A model generated the notes under the pieces. It ran no database searches. It was not told where the DNA came from and worked only from the letters and a program-made list of their open reading frames with translations. From Singulisphaera sp. GP187 (lineage in GTDB: Bacteria; Planctomycetota; Planctomycetia; Isosphaerales; Isosphaeraceae): a stretch of DNA of 64,000 nucleotides. Shown one piece after another: positions 1 through 9,453 of the stretch. The position numbers and the translations under genes were made by a program. Within the stretch, counting starts at the first letter, position 1. The number at the start of each line of letters is the position of its first letter. The stretch covers positions 1,764,727 to 1,828,726 of the forward strand of contig NZ_FSRB01000002.1 in the NCBI RefSeq assembly GCF_900129635.1, read 5' to 3'.

Positions 1-765
1 GACTATTCCAACCTGGAGATCCGCCACGACGACCTGATCGGCAACGTCCGTCGCTCGGCCGCGTTCGAGACGGCGCGCGAGCTAGCGAAACTCGCGAAGC
101 CGGTCGACCGCAACGAGTGGTTCATGACCCCGCAGACGGTCAATGCCTACTACAACCCGGGCATGAACGAGATCGTCTTCCCGGCGGCGATCCTCCGCCC
201 GCCCTTCTTCGACATGGACGCCGACGACGCGGTCAACTACGGCGGCATCGGCGCCGTGATCGGCCACGAGGTCGGCCATGGGTTCGACGACCAGGGGTCG
301 AAGTACGATGGCGACGGTAACCTCAACGACTGGTGGACCGACGCCGATCGCGCCGAGTTCGACAAGCGTGCCAAGCTTTTAATCGAGCAGTACAACGCCT
401 TCGAACCCGCCCAGTTGCCCGGCCAGCATGTCAACGGCGCGCTCACGATCGGCGAGAACATCGGCGACCTCGGTGGCCTGACCATCGCCTCCAAGGCGTA
501 TCGGATTGCCCTGGACGGCAAGCCCTCCCCCACCTTGGACGGCCTGACCGGCTCCCAGCGTCTGTTCGTCGGCTGGGCGCAGGTCTGGCGTTCGAAGACC
601 CGCGACGCCGAGTTGATCCGCCGCCTGGCCGTCGACCCGCACTCGCCGACCGAGTTCCGCTGCAACGGCGTGATCCGGAACATGCCCGAGTTCTACGAGG
701 CGTTTGGCGTCAAGGAGGGGGATAAGCTCTATCTCCCTCCCGACCGCCGCGTCCGGATCTGGTGA
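1..765 (+). CDS. M13 family zinc metallopeptidase (neprilysin/PepO-like), C-terminal part
   Basis: The frame is open from base 1, so the gene starts outside the window and about 254 C-terminal residues are visible. The zinc motif HEVGH (bases 265-279) is followed directly by GFDDQG, which is typical of M13 peptidases. About 60 residues later GENIGDLGG supplies the third zinc-ligand glutamate and the aspartate of the family's ENxxD motif. The usual alanine of that motif is glycine here. The protein ends RRVRIW, like the aromatic C-terminus of neprilysins. M13 enzymes are secreted or membrane-anchored oligopeptidases; the N-terminal half needed to judge the anchor is not visible. A perfect 14-bp hairpin follows the stop codon. 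Confidence 0.93.
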   Translation, partial: DYSNLEIRHDDLIGNVRRSAAFETARELAKLAKPVDRNEWFMTPQTVNAYYNPGMNEIVFPAAILRPPFFDMDADDAVNYGGIGAVIGHEVGHGFDDQGSKYDGDGNLNDWWTDADRAEFDKRAKLLIEQYNAFEPAQLPGQHVNGALTIGENIGDLGGLTIASKAYRIALDGKPSPTLDGLTGSQRLFVGWAQVWRSKTRDAELIRRLAVDPHSPTEFRCNGVIRNMPEFYEAFGVKEGDKLYLPPDRRVRIW

Positions 766-782
766 GCCAACTCGTTCTCCGG

Positions 783-816
783 TCGCCCGGGATGGACCAG
801 GTTCCATCCCGGGCGA
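783..816 (+). terminator. Strong hairpin, probable terminator of the M13 peptidase gene
   Basis: A perfect 14-bp inverted repeat (783-796 and 803-816) with a 6-nt loop begins 17 bases after the stop codon. No T-run follows, so it could also act as an mRNA 3'-end stabiliser. Confidence 0.6.
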
Positions 817-1017
817 GCGACCTGGTTGTAGATTGGCTATTGGGTATTTGTTATTGTTGTTGATGGTTGCATGGTATGGGGATAATAGCAGGGTTGGTGC
901 CAAACTCGATGGGAGTTCGAGGCAGAATCTGATTATACCCAGCTTTTGCGAGCTGCGCTAAAATTGACGAGTGTCCCTTTTTCCGCTCCGCTGATGGCTG
1001 CAGAGGGAATAATTTCG

Positions 1018-2254
1018 ATGAGTGTTGCTGTGAACATTTTTGTGACTTTGCTGCCCATTCTACTGCCGCTTTGCGAGCTTGGACAAGCCAAGGACGGCAA
1101 CTCGACAAAGGATCCGCTGGGCCCAAGTGACCAACTTGCGGCGATTATTGAAACCTGTCAGAAGGCCCGTGAGGAAATTCTTCAAGGCGTCTGACACTGC
1201 AAGAGATCAAGACGAGAAAAAAAATGCATTCAGCCGCTATCAGGCCGGAACCTACGAGCGGATGAGGGGCGTCCTGGAGTTGGCCAAGGCCCATCCCCGA
1301 AATCCCGTGGCCGGCGAGGCGCTCCGATTTATCGCCTCGACCGAACGTCTCCTGGGCTCGGAACCTAAGATCGATTCACCATCATCCTTGGCCCCGGCGC
1401 TGGAGCTGCTGTGTCGCGACCATGCGCGCGACCCCGGTATGAGGAAAGTCTGCTCAAGCCTAAGTAGCTATACTTATATCGAAAGTGTAGAACGGCTGAT
1501 GCGAGTGGTCTTTGATCAGAGCCCCAACCGCAACGAACAGGGCTTGGCCTGCTATGCCTTGGCCACCTTGGTGGGTCGCCAGTCGCATGATATTCGCTGG
1601 TTGCGCGAAAGGCCCGAAGGAGATATGTCCTATAAGGACTTGGAGGATGAATGGGGCAAGGATGTGATGATGAGTTTTCTTAAGAAAGACCCTGACTCGC
1701 TTGAAGCCGAGGCCTGCGCCCTGTTGGAACGCGTTTCCTCCTCATTCGGGACGGTGAGCAGTCCGTTCGACGGGGATCGGAGGACTCTGGGCGACATCGC
1801 CAGTGGGGAGTTGTTCGCGCGGCGTAACTTGGCGATCGGCAAGGTCGCGCCGGAGGTCGAGGGGCGCGACCACGTTGGCAAAGTGTTCAAGTTGAGCGAC
1901 TACCGCGGGAAGGTGGTTCTGCTCTCATTCTCTGGAAATTGGTGCGGTCCGTGCCGGTCGATGTACCCTGAGGAGCGGGACCTGGTCCAACGCCTGAAGG
2001 ACAAGCCATTCGCGTTATTGAGCGTCAACACCGACGAGGATCTCGAGTCGTTGCGAACGTCGGTCGAGTCGGGCGAAATCAGCTGGCGTTGCTGGTGGGA
2101 CGGTGGCAAGGGGCCGATCACCACCCGGTGGGGGATCATGAACTTCCCCACTCTCTTCCTCCTCGATCGCGACGGCGTTATCCGTGCGAAGCCCGTACCC
2201 CGGTTACAGGCTTTGGGCCAGGCGGTGGAAGCATTGCTTGAGCCTGCCAAGTGA
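1018..2254 (+). CDS. TlpA-like thioredoxin-domain protein, disrupted by a one-base frameshift near 1177
   Basis: The C-terminal 135 residues form a TlpA/ResA-like thioredoxin fold. It has the entry GKVAPEVEG, the redox motif WCGPC (about bases 1940-1955), an SVNTDED segment and the cis-Pro region NFPTLFLLD. The N-terminal part is helical and acidic, as in other planctomycete secreted TlpA-like proteins. The best start is ATG 1018 behind GAGGG; it gives a signal peptide (MSVAVNIFVTLLPILL) ending near GQAKDG. That frame stops at 1192-1194, while the rest of the protein lies in the +1 frame from 1178. Removing one A of the AAA at 1175-1177 joins ...QKAREE to FFKASDTARDQ smoothly. The gene is therefore either a recent frameshift mutant or carries a sequencing error. 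A shortened cytoplasmic start at 1079 would lack the signal peptide and is less likely. Confidence 0.8.
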
Positions 2255-2484
2255 GCGGCGAACTGGCCAACCTCGAGCACTTGCGCCCTCTCGGGTTGCA
2301 AAACCAGGCCGAATCTCTCCATGTGTGCTCCCCGTTCTTGAGATAAGCAGATTGGTCAGGCACTTCAATTGGGATATCTGGCAGGCTTAGCGAAGTTGGG
2401 CGCCCGATCGCGAGTCTTGACGACTTACTCAGGTTTCCCGTCCGGCCCAGTTTTGGTGTCTGGCCACTGGCACAGATTCTCTTA

Positions 2485-3456
2485 TTAGGCGATCGGCCCA
2501 GATTCGCTGGTGCGATGGTCCAGTAGATCCCTCAGCGCATCGCCGAGTCGCGGGAATTGAAACTCAAAGCCCTCCTCCTCCCATCGCTTCGAGACGACGT
2601 ACCGTCCATAGAGGGCGAGTTCCGGATCGGTCCGCAACAACCACCCCGCTCCCATCCGGACCATCCAGGGAGATGCCGGGAGGCCGAGGGGCATGCCGAC
2701 GGCGCGGCGTAGTTCTCGCATGAAGGTCCGCTGAGGGACGGGGTTGGGTGAGGAGGCGATGTAAGGACCCTGCACAGCCGGGTCGAACAGAGCGCGCACG
2801 AAGAGTCGATTTATGTCCATTTCATGGATCCAGCTCATCCCCTGAGTGCCCGAGCCAATCGGTCCGCCCAGACCCACTCTTGCCAACACCACGAGCCGCG
2901 CCAACGCACCACCCCCAGCGCCCCGGTCACGACCGAGAACAAAGCTCGTACGCAAGATGACCGGACGCTGCGTGGTCAGGACGCTTGAGTGGAATTCCGC
3001 TTCCCATGCGCGCCCCACGAACGGCGCGAAGCCGTAGCCGAAGGGCGATTCCTCCGTACAGGTGACCTCCGGCGGGTCGCCGTAGATGTGTGCCGTGCTC
3101 ATCTGCACCCAGACCGGCGGCGGGGAGTTGATGACCCGGACGGCCAAGCCCAGCGCTCGCGTTGCGTCCACCCGGGAGCGGAGGATTTCGTCCTGGTGGT
3201 CGGGGGTCTTGACGCAATCGACGCTACGACCCGTGAGGTTGACCAGCCCGATCGCACCATCCAGCTCTCGACACCACTCTCCCAGAGTGCGGCCATCCCA
3301 ACGTACGTGGCGCCATGGCCCGCTCGGTTTGGGGGGACGGCGCGAGAGCAGGACGACCGACGTTCCGCAAGCTTCCAGGTGGTTGGCGAGAGAGACCCCC
3401 AAGAATCCACTGCCGCCAGCGATCACAACCCGGCCGGATCGCAAAAGCTCAGTCAT
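2485..3456 (-). CDS. TIGR01777-type NAD(P)-dependent epimerase/dehydratase (SDR39U1-like)
   Basis: An extended SDR protein of 323 residues. The Rossmann motif GGSGFLG lies near the N-terminus after the first beta strand. LVNLTGRSVD and STAHIYGD match the family's LxGxxI and active-site regions, although the tyrosine-lysine pair is atypical, as is common in TIGR01777 proteins. The C-terminal DUF1731-like part (LPASPWMVRMGAGWLL) ends with RWEEEGFEFQFP. I placed the start at ATG 3456, directly before the Rossmann strand; a longer frame to 3534 adds 26 unlikely residues. The substrate is unknown. It is transcribed alone. Confidence 0.88.
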   Translation of the reverse strand: MTELLRSGRVVIAGGSGFLGVSLANHLEACGTSVVLLSRRPPKPSGPWRHVRWDGRTLGEWCRELDGAIGLVNLTGRSVDCVKTPDHQDEILRSRVDATRALGLAVRVINSPPPVWVQMSTAHIYGDPPEVTCTEESPFGYGFAPFVGRAWEAEFHSSVLTTQRPVILRTSFVLGRDRGAGGGALARLVVLARVGLGGPIGSGTQGMSWIHEMDINRLFVRALFDPAVQGPYIASSPNPVPQRTFMRELRRAVGMPLGLPASPWMVRMGAGWLLRTDPELALYGRYVVSKRWEEEGFEFQFPRLGDALRDLLDHRTSESGPIA

Positions 3457-3562
3457 AGTATCAGCCACTCCTCGCGGTATGTCAGGCTTTGCTCTCCCAA
3501 AGTACCGCGAAGCGCAGCCGGACTTAACCGCCATTCTTTAGGACGCAGGGGGGCTGTACAAG

Positions 3563-3754
3563 TCACGCCGCCAGGTCGCGTTCCAGGGACCGGATCGATC
3601 GCAGCCTGGCGAGGCGTTCTTCATCCAGGTTCTCAAGAATTCTCTTGTGAATCTTTGAAAGTTCAGTGCCCTCGTGGGCCTGATCGGCCCAGGCCAGGAT
3701 CCGCACCAGGCCCCGACGCTGATAGTGCACCGACTCGGCCTCCAGAAAGCGCGG
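3563..3754 (-). pseudogene. Short coding remnant, unknown family
   Basis: A 63-codon open stretch on the minus strand reads like a real C-terminus: helical and charged, with segments AWADQAHEGTEL and ENLDEERLARLRS. It is closed upstream by a stop at 3755-3757 and has no ATG. A GTG at 3728-3730 could start a 55-residue protein, but a truncated gene remnant is as likely. I do not recognise the family. It fills most of the gap between the epimerase and the next minus-strand gene. Confidence 0.3.
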
Positions 3755-3810
3755 TCAATCCCTTTTGACCGAGGTCCGCAAGGAAGCATATGGCCAGGCA
3801 CCCGCGAGTT

Positions 3811-4794
3811 CTACCTCGGTTTTGGCTGCCGAGTCATCGACAGAATGTCTTCCATGGAGCCATCCTCGGTCGTCATTGACCGGGTGTACGTGTACTGCTC
3901 GATCCAACCGGTCTTGGTGTCGATCACGAACTCGGCGCGGTCCACTATCGTGGAGGGCTTGAGTTCGTCGGCCTCGGGCAGGAATTGCGCCGGACGCGGG
4001 AAGGTCAACTTCAAGGTCTCACTGATAATCCGGTCGGTCTCCTTGGGGTCCGGGGTCTGGGTCCAGGCGACCACGGCGCGGCCCTTGGCGGGTTCATAAG
4101 AGGTGAGGGTGATTGCCCCCTTGCAGGGAAACGGAGGTCCTTCGAGCGGGTTCGGCAGGAGGTCGTCATACTCCATGGGCTTGCCGACCTTCGGGTAGAC
4201 CCGGCCGATGGGCAGGAAGAAGGTGAGCGGTTCTTTCGTAAATGATTGCTCAATGCGTTCCTTGGTGGAGAACATTGCCTCGAGGGGCGGCCGGACGGAC
4301 GCCAGTATCTTTGCGTCGACTCCCGCGGTCCGTTGTGACTCGATCACGTGATCGATGAGTTTCGCCCCCGTCGCCTTCATCTCGGCCCAATTCCGCAGGC
4401 CGGTGATCGTCGCTTCGTTGTCGAGTTCGATGTCGATCGTGAGCCCTTCAATCAGCCGATTCACCGCGTGCACGTTCGAGTTGGCGGCCACCTTGGGATC
4501 GTCGAGCGTGATCTTGCCCATCCGCCAGCGCACGAGGAATCCCTCCTCTCCCGCCTCGACGACGCTGACATCCACCGGCCCTCTTGCCGAACCTTTGGCC
4601 GTCACCTTGCCGCCCGAGGTTCTCCGACGAGTCTTGACACGCTCATATCGTTGTTTGTCGCCGACCTTCCATTGCGGCTGGATCGAGACTTCGCCGGCCT
4701 TGCCGTCATCGGTTTGGCCAGTCGAGGTACGTGCCAGTACGAGGAGGGTTACGTAGGCGATGACCAGAGCGGATCGAGGTGTTCGGTAACGCAT
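3811..4794 (-). CDS. Secreted hypothetical protein (about 327 aa)
   Basis: It begins with a basic residue, a hydrophobic segment (VIAYVTLLVLA) and a likely cleavage near TSTGQTDDG, so it is probably exported. The mature part starts QWKVGDKQRYE. It continues with alternating strands (VEAGEEGFLVRW, IDIELDNEATITGL), a proline-rich central loop and a late RAEFVIDTKTGWIEQYTYT stretch. This pattern resembles secreted planctomycete proteins of the DUF6263 type, but I cannot assign it firmly. No catalytic motif is visible. It is monocistronic, and the next gene on the same strand starts about 1.9 kb upstream. Confidence 0.8.
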   Translation of the reverse strand: MRYRTPRSALVIAYVTLLVLARTSTGQTDDGKAGEVSIQPQWKVGDKQRYERVKTRRRTSGGKVTAKGSARGPVDVSVVEAGEEGFLVRWRMGKITLDDPKVAANSNVHAVNRLIEGLTIDIELDNEATITGLRNWAEMKATGAKLIDHVIESQRTAGVDAKILASVRPPLEAMFSTKERIEQSFTKEPLTFFLPIGRVYPKVGKPMEYDDLLPNPLEGPPFPCKGAITLTSYEPAKGRAVVAWTQTPDPKETDRIISETLKLTFPRPAQFLPEADELKPSTIVDRAEFVIDTKTGWIEQYTYTRSMTTEDGSMEDILSMTRQPKPR

Positions 4795-4955
4795 CTGATG
4801 TGTCTCTCTGGTCTTCGGCCAAGTTTGACGCGATTCAAGGCGGGGTATCGTTTAGGCCGCCGGCTGAGGCGCGAGCGGTTCATGGCGTGGCTCGCGGGGA
4901 GTCATGGGGCAAGCCTATGAAAGCTCAACCCCTCAGGAAGCGGCGGTCCAGGAGA

Positions 4956-6704
4956 TCATGGGTGTGCAAAAACTCGGGCCAGATTGACCGCGAGATAGCG
5001 ATTGAAGACGTTAGCAACAACGAAATTGTTCGCGTAACTGTAACGCTTGAATACGGTCCAAACGCCGGCAAGCGGAGATCGCCCGAGGGCACTCTGGAGC
5101 CGATTCGTCTGGGTTGCAACGCGTTTGACAAGCTTCGTCGGATTTCGGAGTGGCTCTTGGATGTTACCAGGAAGCGGGTCATTCCCGGCACGAATGAGTG
5201 TGCCCTTACCCTCTGTGTTGTAGTAGTCGATCAGGAGCGTTCTGGCCGTGCCGTGGCCGGCGAAGCCGAAATGGGCCCCGCTGGGGACGTAGGCGTTCTC
5301 GCCTACGGGCCTGAAAAGGAACAGGTCGCCGGCGTAGTGCTCGAGCGGGTACGTCACCCGCTTCGGCCCGAGGCGCACGGCCAGCCCCTGGCCCATCCGC
5401 ACCACTTCGGCCGTGCCGTACAAGTCACTGGTGTAGGCGCCGACATAGGAGGCAAGCGGTCGGGCCGGAGGCGCGGGGACCGGCGGCGGCGGGTAGGTGG
5501 GGTAGAGATCAATGATCGACTGCCAGAAGCGGGCGTAGAACTCGCCGAACAGGGGCACATAGTCCCGCTGGATCGCCCCCTTGTAGAGAAGGTCGAAGAA
5601 CCCGTCCGCGAGCGCTTCGGGCAGGCCGATCGGGAACGAGTTCGAGAGGACGACGATACCCACATCCTCCGATGGGTAGTATGTGATGACCGTGGCCGCA
5701 CCCGAGTTGAAGGCCCCGGAGTGGTTGAGCCGGAGCCGCCCCTCCGGATCGGTCGACACATTCCAGCCGAGACCGTAGTAGCCGGAACCCGTCGAGATCT
5801 GGGGGGTGCGCGTTTCCTCCAGCGCTCGCGGTGCGATCACCGTCCGACCCTCGAACCGGCCATTGCGGAGGTGGAGACGCAGGTAGTTCGCCATGTCGCG
5901 TGCGGACGAGCTGACGCCTCCGGCGGGCGATTCGGCCTCGTCATCATTCGGCGGGATCCGGGGGACCCACGTCGAGCCGGACCGGACGTGCGGGTCGGCT
6001 CGATTGCTGGCGTCGATGAAGTCGTCATAGCGGGAGCTGGTCGAATGCATCTTGAGCGGCCGATAGAGGACCGCCTTCGCGACGTCCTCCCAGGCGAGAC
6101 CCGTCGGCCGCGCCGCCGCCGCGGCGCCGATGGTGTAGCCCACGTTGCTGTAGGCGTAGTGGGTCCCCAAGGGGGCCTCCAGCGTGATGAAACGTGTGCG
6201 AGTCATCAATTCGTGGCGGTTGAACCCGACATCGACCAGCACGTCACCCGCGTACTCGGGGAGGCCGCTCTGGTGGGAGAGCATCTCGCGCACGGTCACG
6301 CGGGCGGTCGTGTCCGGCAGGTTCATTCGGAAACCGGGGATGAGCGCTGCGATCCGGGCATCCCACCGCACCGCGCCCCGACCGACGAGGCCGGCCACGA
6401 TCGTCGATCCGACCGGCTTTGACAGGGACGCGAGTTGAAAGACGGTATCGGGCGAGACGGCCGCGGGCTGGCCGATCCGGCGCACGCCGAATCCCTCCAG
6501 GTACACGACCTGGTCGCCCGCAACGATGGCGATCGACAGTCCGGGGACGCCCGTCCGTGCCTGGCTCTGGATGACGTACTGCTCGAACGCCGGGAGCTGG
6601 GATCGCACGTGGGCCGGGTCAACGAAGGCCTCGACCTCGGTCACAAAAGCCTGCCCCACCCACAGCGCGGTCACCACGATCGCAGACTTCGCGATCCGAC
6701 TCAT
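4956..6704 (-). CDS. Serine hydrolase, class C beta-lactamase/penicillin-binding fold
   Basis: The nucleophile motif SLSK lies at about residues 93-96. The YSN motif is at about 185-187 after GTHYA, and an NHSGAFNSG segment supplies the third (H/K-S/T-G) motif. All three active-site elements of the beta-lactamase/DD-peptidase/esterase superfamily are therefore present. The chosen start is ATG 6704, with GGGGGA upstream and a signal peptide (IAKSAIVVTALWVGQAF); a longer frame to 6755 lacks such support. A C-terminal beta-rich domain follows (SYVGAYTSDLYG, RVTYPLEHYAGDLFLF), as in many planctomycete members. About 50 further residues end in a hydrophobic, aromatic tail (YANNFVVANVFNRYLAV). It probably acts in the periplasm or on the surface; the substrate is unknown. 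Confidence 0.92.
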   Translation of the reverse strand: MSRIAKSAIVVTALWVGQAFVTEVEAFVDPAHVRSQLPAFEQYVIQSQARTGVPGLSIAIVAGDQVVYLEGFGVRRIGQPAAVSPDTVFQLASLSKPVGSTIVAGLVGRGAVRWDARIAALIPGFRMNLPDTTARVTVREMLSHQSGLPEYAGDVLVDVGFNRHELMTRTRFITLEAPLGTHYAYSNVGYTIGAAAAARPTGLAWEDVAKAVLYRPLKMHSTSSRYDDFIDASNRADPHVRSGSTWVPRIPPNDDEAESPAGGVSSSARDMANYLRLHLRNGRFEGRTVIAPRALEETRTPQISTGSGYYGLGWNVSTDPEGRLRLNHSGAFNSGAATVITYYPSEDVGIVVLSNSFPIGLPEALADGFFDLLYKGAIQRDYVPLFGEFYARFWQSIIDLYPTYPPPPVPAPPARPLASYVGAYTSDLYGTAEVVRMGQGLAVRLGPKRVTYPLEHYAGDLFLFRPVGENAYVPSGAHFGFAGHGTARTLLIDYYNTEGKGTLIRAGNDPLPGNIQEPLRNPTKLVKRVATQTNRLQSALGRSPLAGVWTVFKRYSYANNFVVANVFNRYLAVNLARVFAHP

Positions 6705-7088
6705 GCGGAGGTCCCCCGGTTGAATGACTCGGTCGCCACCGACCACGGCGTCCACGGCGAAGCACCAATTGGAATCGATCTGTCCTTCTTAGGCAAGCCT
6801 CCTTGTCTCAATCAGTGACCTCCGTGAGCCTCTGTTCATTGGCGCTTTACCGAGGGCGTACTACTGCTATTGAGGACAACTTTGTGAACGGCCGCCTGTC
6901 GAATGCGTGCGGCGTTGGGACTCCGCCGGCTGACTTGCCCCGCCTGGCACTGAGTCACCGCAGGACACCACCGCAAGGGCAGGTCGAATGATTCGAAAGC
7001 CAAAACGTGTGGACCGCAGACGTGCGGTGTATTATGATTCACTTAAATGTTGAATTAAAAATGAAAAAATCCTTGCGCCTGGCGGGCC
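6705..7088. other. Intergenic stretch with no convincing gene
   Basis: This contains the promoter side of the serine hydrolase gene. Short open frames on both strands lack family-like composition. An AT-rich patch around 7035-7065 could hold a promoter for the relic that follows. Confidence 0.4.
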
Positions 7089-7493
7089 GTGGTGACTGGT
7101 GGGCCGCATTCTGTGGCCGCGGCGCCTGCCCGGCTCCCCAACATCACGGTAGCGATGCGGAGACTTCTGATGAATTGGAGTGGATCGGACCGTCTCGAGT
7201 ACTGTACTGTCGCGCAGTCCGGTGGTGGACGGTCGTCGTTGGGCCGGGGCCGGCCGGAGCGGCATCGCCGAGCGCTGCGGCTGGTCGTCGAGTCGCTGAA
7301 GGACCGCACGGTCCTGACCACAATGCTGATGGTCAGCTCCCTGCTGGACTCCGGCGGCGGCCAGACGCTCCGGGCGGCCATCGACCAGGCCAACGACGGC
7401 CCCGACAGCGAGTACGTCAGACTCGGTTTCGCCGGGTTTATCGTTGCCGCCGTTGCGGCCTTGCAGGTGTACCGGTGGCTGATCTGGGGATAG
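7089..7493 (+). pseudogene. Relic of a LEPR-XLL / beta-helix surface protein N-terminus
   Basis: The frame encodes a basic, arginine-rich leader, then LVVESLKDRTVLT, then VSSLLDSGGGQTLRAAIDQA. This matches the pattern of planctomycete giant surface proteins, in which a LExLExRxxL sorting-like motif is followed by a first beta-helix coil of the type SGxGSLRxAIxxAN. Here the reading frame ends after 134 residues with an unrelated hydrophobic tail, whereas real family members run to 1000 residues or more. I infer a truncated, non-functional gene start. No continuation in other frames was found before the stop of the next gene at 7620. Confidence 0.55.
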
Positions 7494-7619
7494 ACGGGTG
7501 GCCGGGGCACTTCATTGAAGCGGGGTCGCTCTCGTCGGTCGATGTGGCGCCGAGGTGTAACCGCCGCTGCAGCGGCCCCACCCGCCGTGGCGACTATTGC
7601 AAATGAGTTTATCTTGTAA

Positions 7620-8975
7620 TTAATCAATATTTTTGGCGCGGAACGAGATGCGGTACACCTGGTTCGGGTCGCACACGCCCGGATTCGGCACCAGCACGAA
7701 ATCGTCCGCGACCACCGGCTTCAAGTCTGACCCCTCGACGATCTCGACCGCTTCCACCCGATGCGGGAGGAACTGGAGGATCGGGCGTCCGCCGCGCTGC
7801 GAGCCGTTGGTGTTGATCGGCTTGAACGTCGATTCCCCGCGCCGGGGGATGATGTCGAGCGTATAGAGGCCGTCGGAGTGGGTCAGCGACTGATCCCAGG
7901 CCTTGGGATGCTCGGCCATCCGGGCTTCCCACGCCGGGTCGCCGTAGAAGGCGACGATGTCGCGGTCATACTCCAGACCTCGGATGTCACCCCTCTTCGC
8001 CGCCCCTGATCGCAGCCGCTCCACCATCGCGTGGTCATTGGCCAGGAACGCCTCGGCGAGTGTATACCGACCCGGCTGTTCGACGAAGTAGTCGAGTTGT
8101 CCCCAGCCGCCGTAACCGAACCAGGTCAGGTCGGTGTAGCCGACCATCTGCGCGACCCCGGCGTTGTTCATCCAGGCGAGGGCCATGGCGTTCTTGCCGT
8201 CGACGTGCCCCATCAGACAGTTGCCGACGGCCAGGTAGACCTTCGGTGTCGGCGCATCGATGGTGATTTCCTTCTTCTGAAGGTCCAGGCCGTAGAGTTT
8301 GCCGTCCTTGCAGCGGAACGTCCCGTTCTTGTAGCCATAGCCGATCTGCCAGTCGTGCTCGGTGGCGTGCCCCGAGGTGACGAAGAGGTCGGCCTTCGCG
8401 AGGGCGTCCGCCAGAGCCTGGGTGGTATCCGCCGGGCCTTGTTCTTGCCGCGGCTCAGCGCCTGGCTCCTTGACGACCAACTGGTTCGGCTTGACCTCGC
8501 TGTACCAGCGGCCCTGCTCGCACATCTCGAGGGCGACTTCGGTCCCGGCGGCGACGTTGCGGATCGTCAGCGGCTCACGGAGCTTTGCGATCCTCAGGGC
8601 GGCCTCGGGCGTATACCCGGTGAGAATGCCCCAGGAGGTGTCCGTGTAGGGATCGGCGTCGAGTTGCCGCGTCATCCGGTGGATGCGGGCCACGAATTCC
8701 TTGTCGGCCTCCTCGGGGCGGGCGACGAAGCAAGTGAATCGCGGGAAGCGGTCCTTGAGGCGTGGCAAGGACGCGGCGACGTCGCCGTCGTAGGTGATGA
8801 CCTCGGCCGCGTGCTTCTCCGCGAGGGCGGTGGCGACGGCGGCCCAGGCCTGGTCGTTTTGGGTCGCCTTCGAGATGACGACCGCATAGCCGCCCGCAAC
8901 TCCCTCGGCCCGTGCCGATGCGAGGACTGACGTCGCAAAGATCAATGCCAAGCCTAATCGGCGAGTGAGTCTCAT
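7620..8975 (-). CDS. Secreted C25/caspase-like (clan CD) protein
   Basis: 451 residues with a clear signal peptide (LGLALIFATSVLASARA). The mature part begins with GGYAVVISK and contains a His motif TSGHATEHDW (His about 203) and a Cys motif AVGNCLMGHVDG (Cys about 253), each after a hydrophobic strand. This His-(Gly/Ala) plus Asn-Cys arrangement is what gingipain-like C25 and other clan CD cysteine peptidases use, so the protein may be an active secreted peptidase. The spacing and the following NAMALAWMNNAGVAQMVGYT helix-strand fit the C25 fold. The assignment is from motifs only. It is transcribed alone with its own upstream region. Confidence 0.85.
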   Translation of the reverse strand: MRLTRRLGLALIFATSVLASARAEGVAGGYAVVISKATQNDQAWAAVATALAEKHAAEVITYDGDVAASLPRLKDRFPRFTCFVARPEEADKEFVARIHRMTRQLDADPYTDTSWGILTGYTPEAALRIAKLREPLTIRNVAAGTEVALEMCEQGRWYSEVKPNQLVVKEPGAEPRQEQGPADTTQALADALAKADLFVTSGHATEHDWQIGYGYKNGTFRCKDGKLYGLDLQKKEITIDAPTPKVYLAVGNCLMGHVDGKNAMALAWMNNAGVAQMVGYTDLTWFGYGGWGQLDYFVEQPGRYTLAEAFLANDHAMVERLRSGAAKRGDIRGLEYDRDIVAFYGDPAWEARMAEHPKAWDQSLTHSDGLYTLDIIPRRGESTFKPINTNGSQRGGRPILQFLPHRVEAVEIVEGSDLKPVVADDFVLVPNPGVCDPNQVYRISFRAKNID

Positions 8976-9453
8976 GGCGTTCTCCCGAGTTGCGACCGAG
9001 AAACCCCCTGGCCCAGCGAGTCTATCAGAACGGAGCCCGAATTCGACGGCAAATCGCCGTTTGACCGAACGATGGGACAGTGCTGATGGATTATTGAATG
9101 TGAATGGAATTTATTTCTGGGGAACTGTTATTGTTCACGCTACGGCTGAACCCTGGCGTAGAAAGCGGCCTTCCCTCGTTCCCGCGCTCCGCGTGGGAAC
9201 GAGGGAAGCCGAGCTTTCCTGTGATCGCGAAACCGACGGAAACGAAGGTGTCCCCCGATGCACCGGAGGACGACTACGCTTGAACTTTTCCGGAACTTAC
9301 GAGAAATTATATTTAGCTGTGCTGAACCTCTCGGGTGTTCCAGCGAAGTGCGTAGCCAGGTCACTTCCGCGTGCGAGCGATGCTGTCGGGATGGATCAGG
9401 AGAAGACGTTCACGGTTGAAGAGACAATGGATTAAACCGGATCAACCCGCCCG
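8976..9453. other. Intergenic stretch with a REP-like palindrome
   Basis: No gene is apparent. It carries the upstream region of the clan CD gene and a long palindrome at 9167-9210. The frame at 8965-9435 on the plus strand has no recognisable protein character. Confidence 0.5.
9167..9210. repeat. REP-like palindrome (GTTCCC...GGGAAC type)
   Basis: The arms (about 9168-9186 and 9191-9210) form an almost perfect long stem around a TCCG loop, with the core CGTTCCCGCGC / GCGTGGGAACG. The core matches a family of dispersed bacterial repeats built on GTTCCCACGC. A half-copy, CGCGTGGGAACGAG, occurs at 31041-31054. It lies 190-240 bases from each neighbouring gene. Confidence 0.65.

Noticed and set aside
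4779..6422. Long plus-strand open frame of about 547 codons
   Set aside because: It lies antisense to the serine hydrolase, whose three active-site motifs are clear; the plus frame is Arg/Gly-rich without domains.
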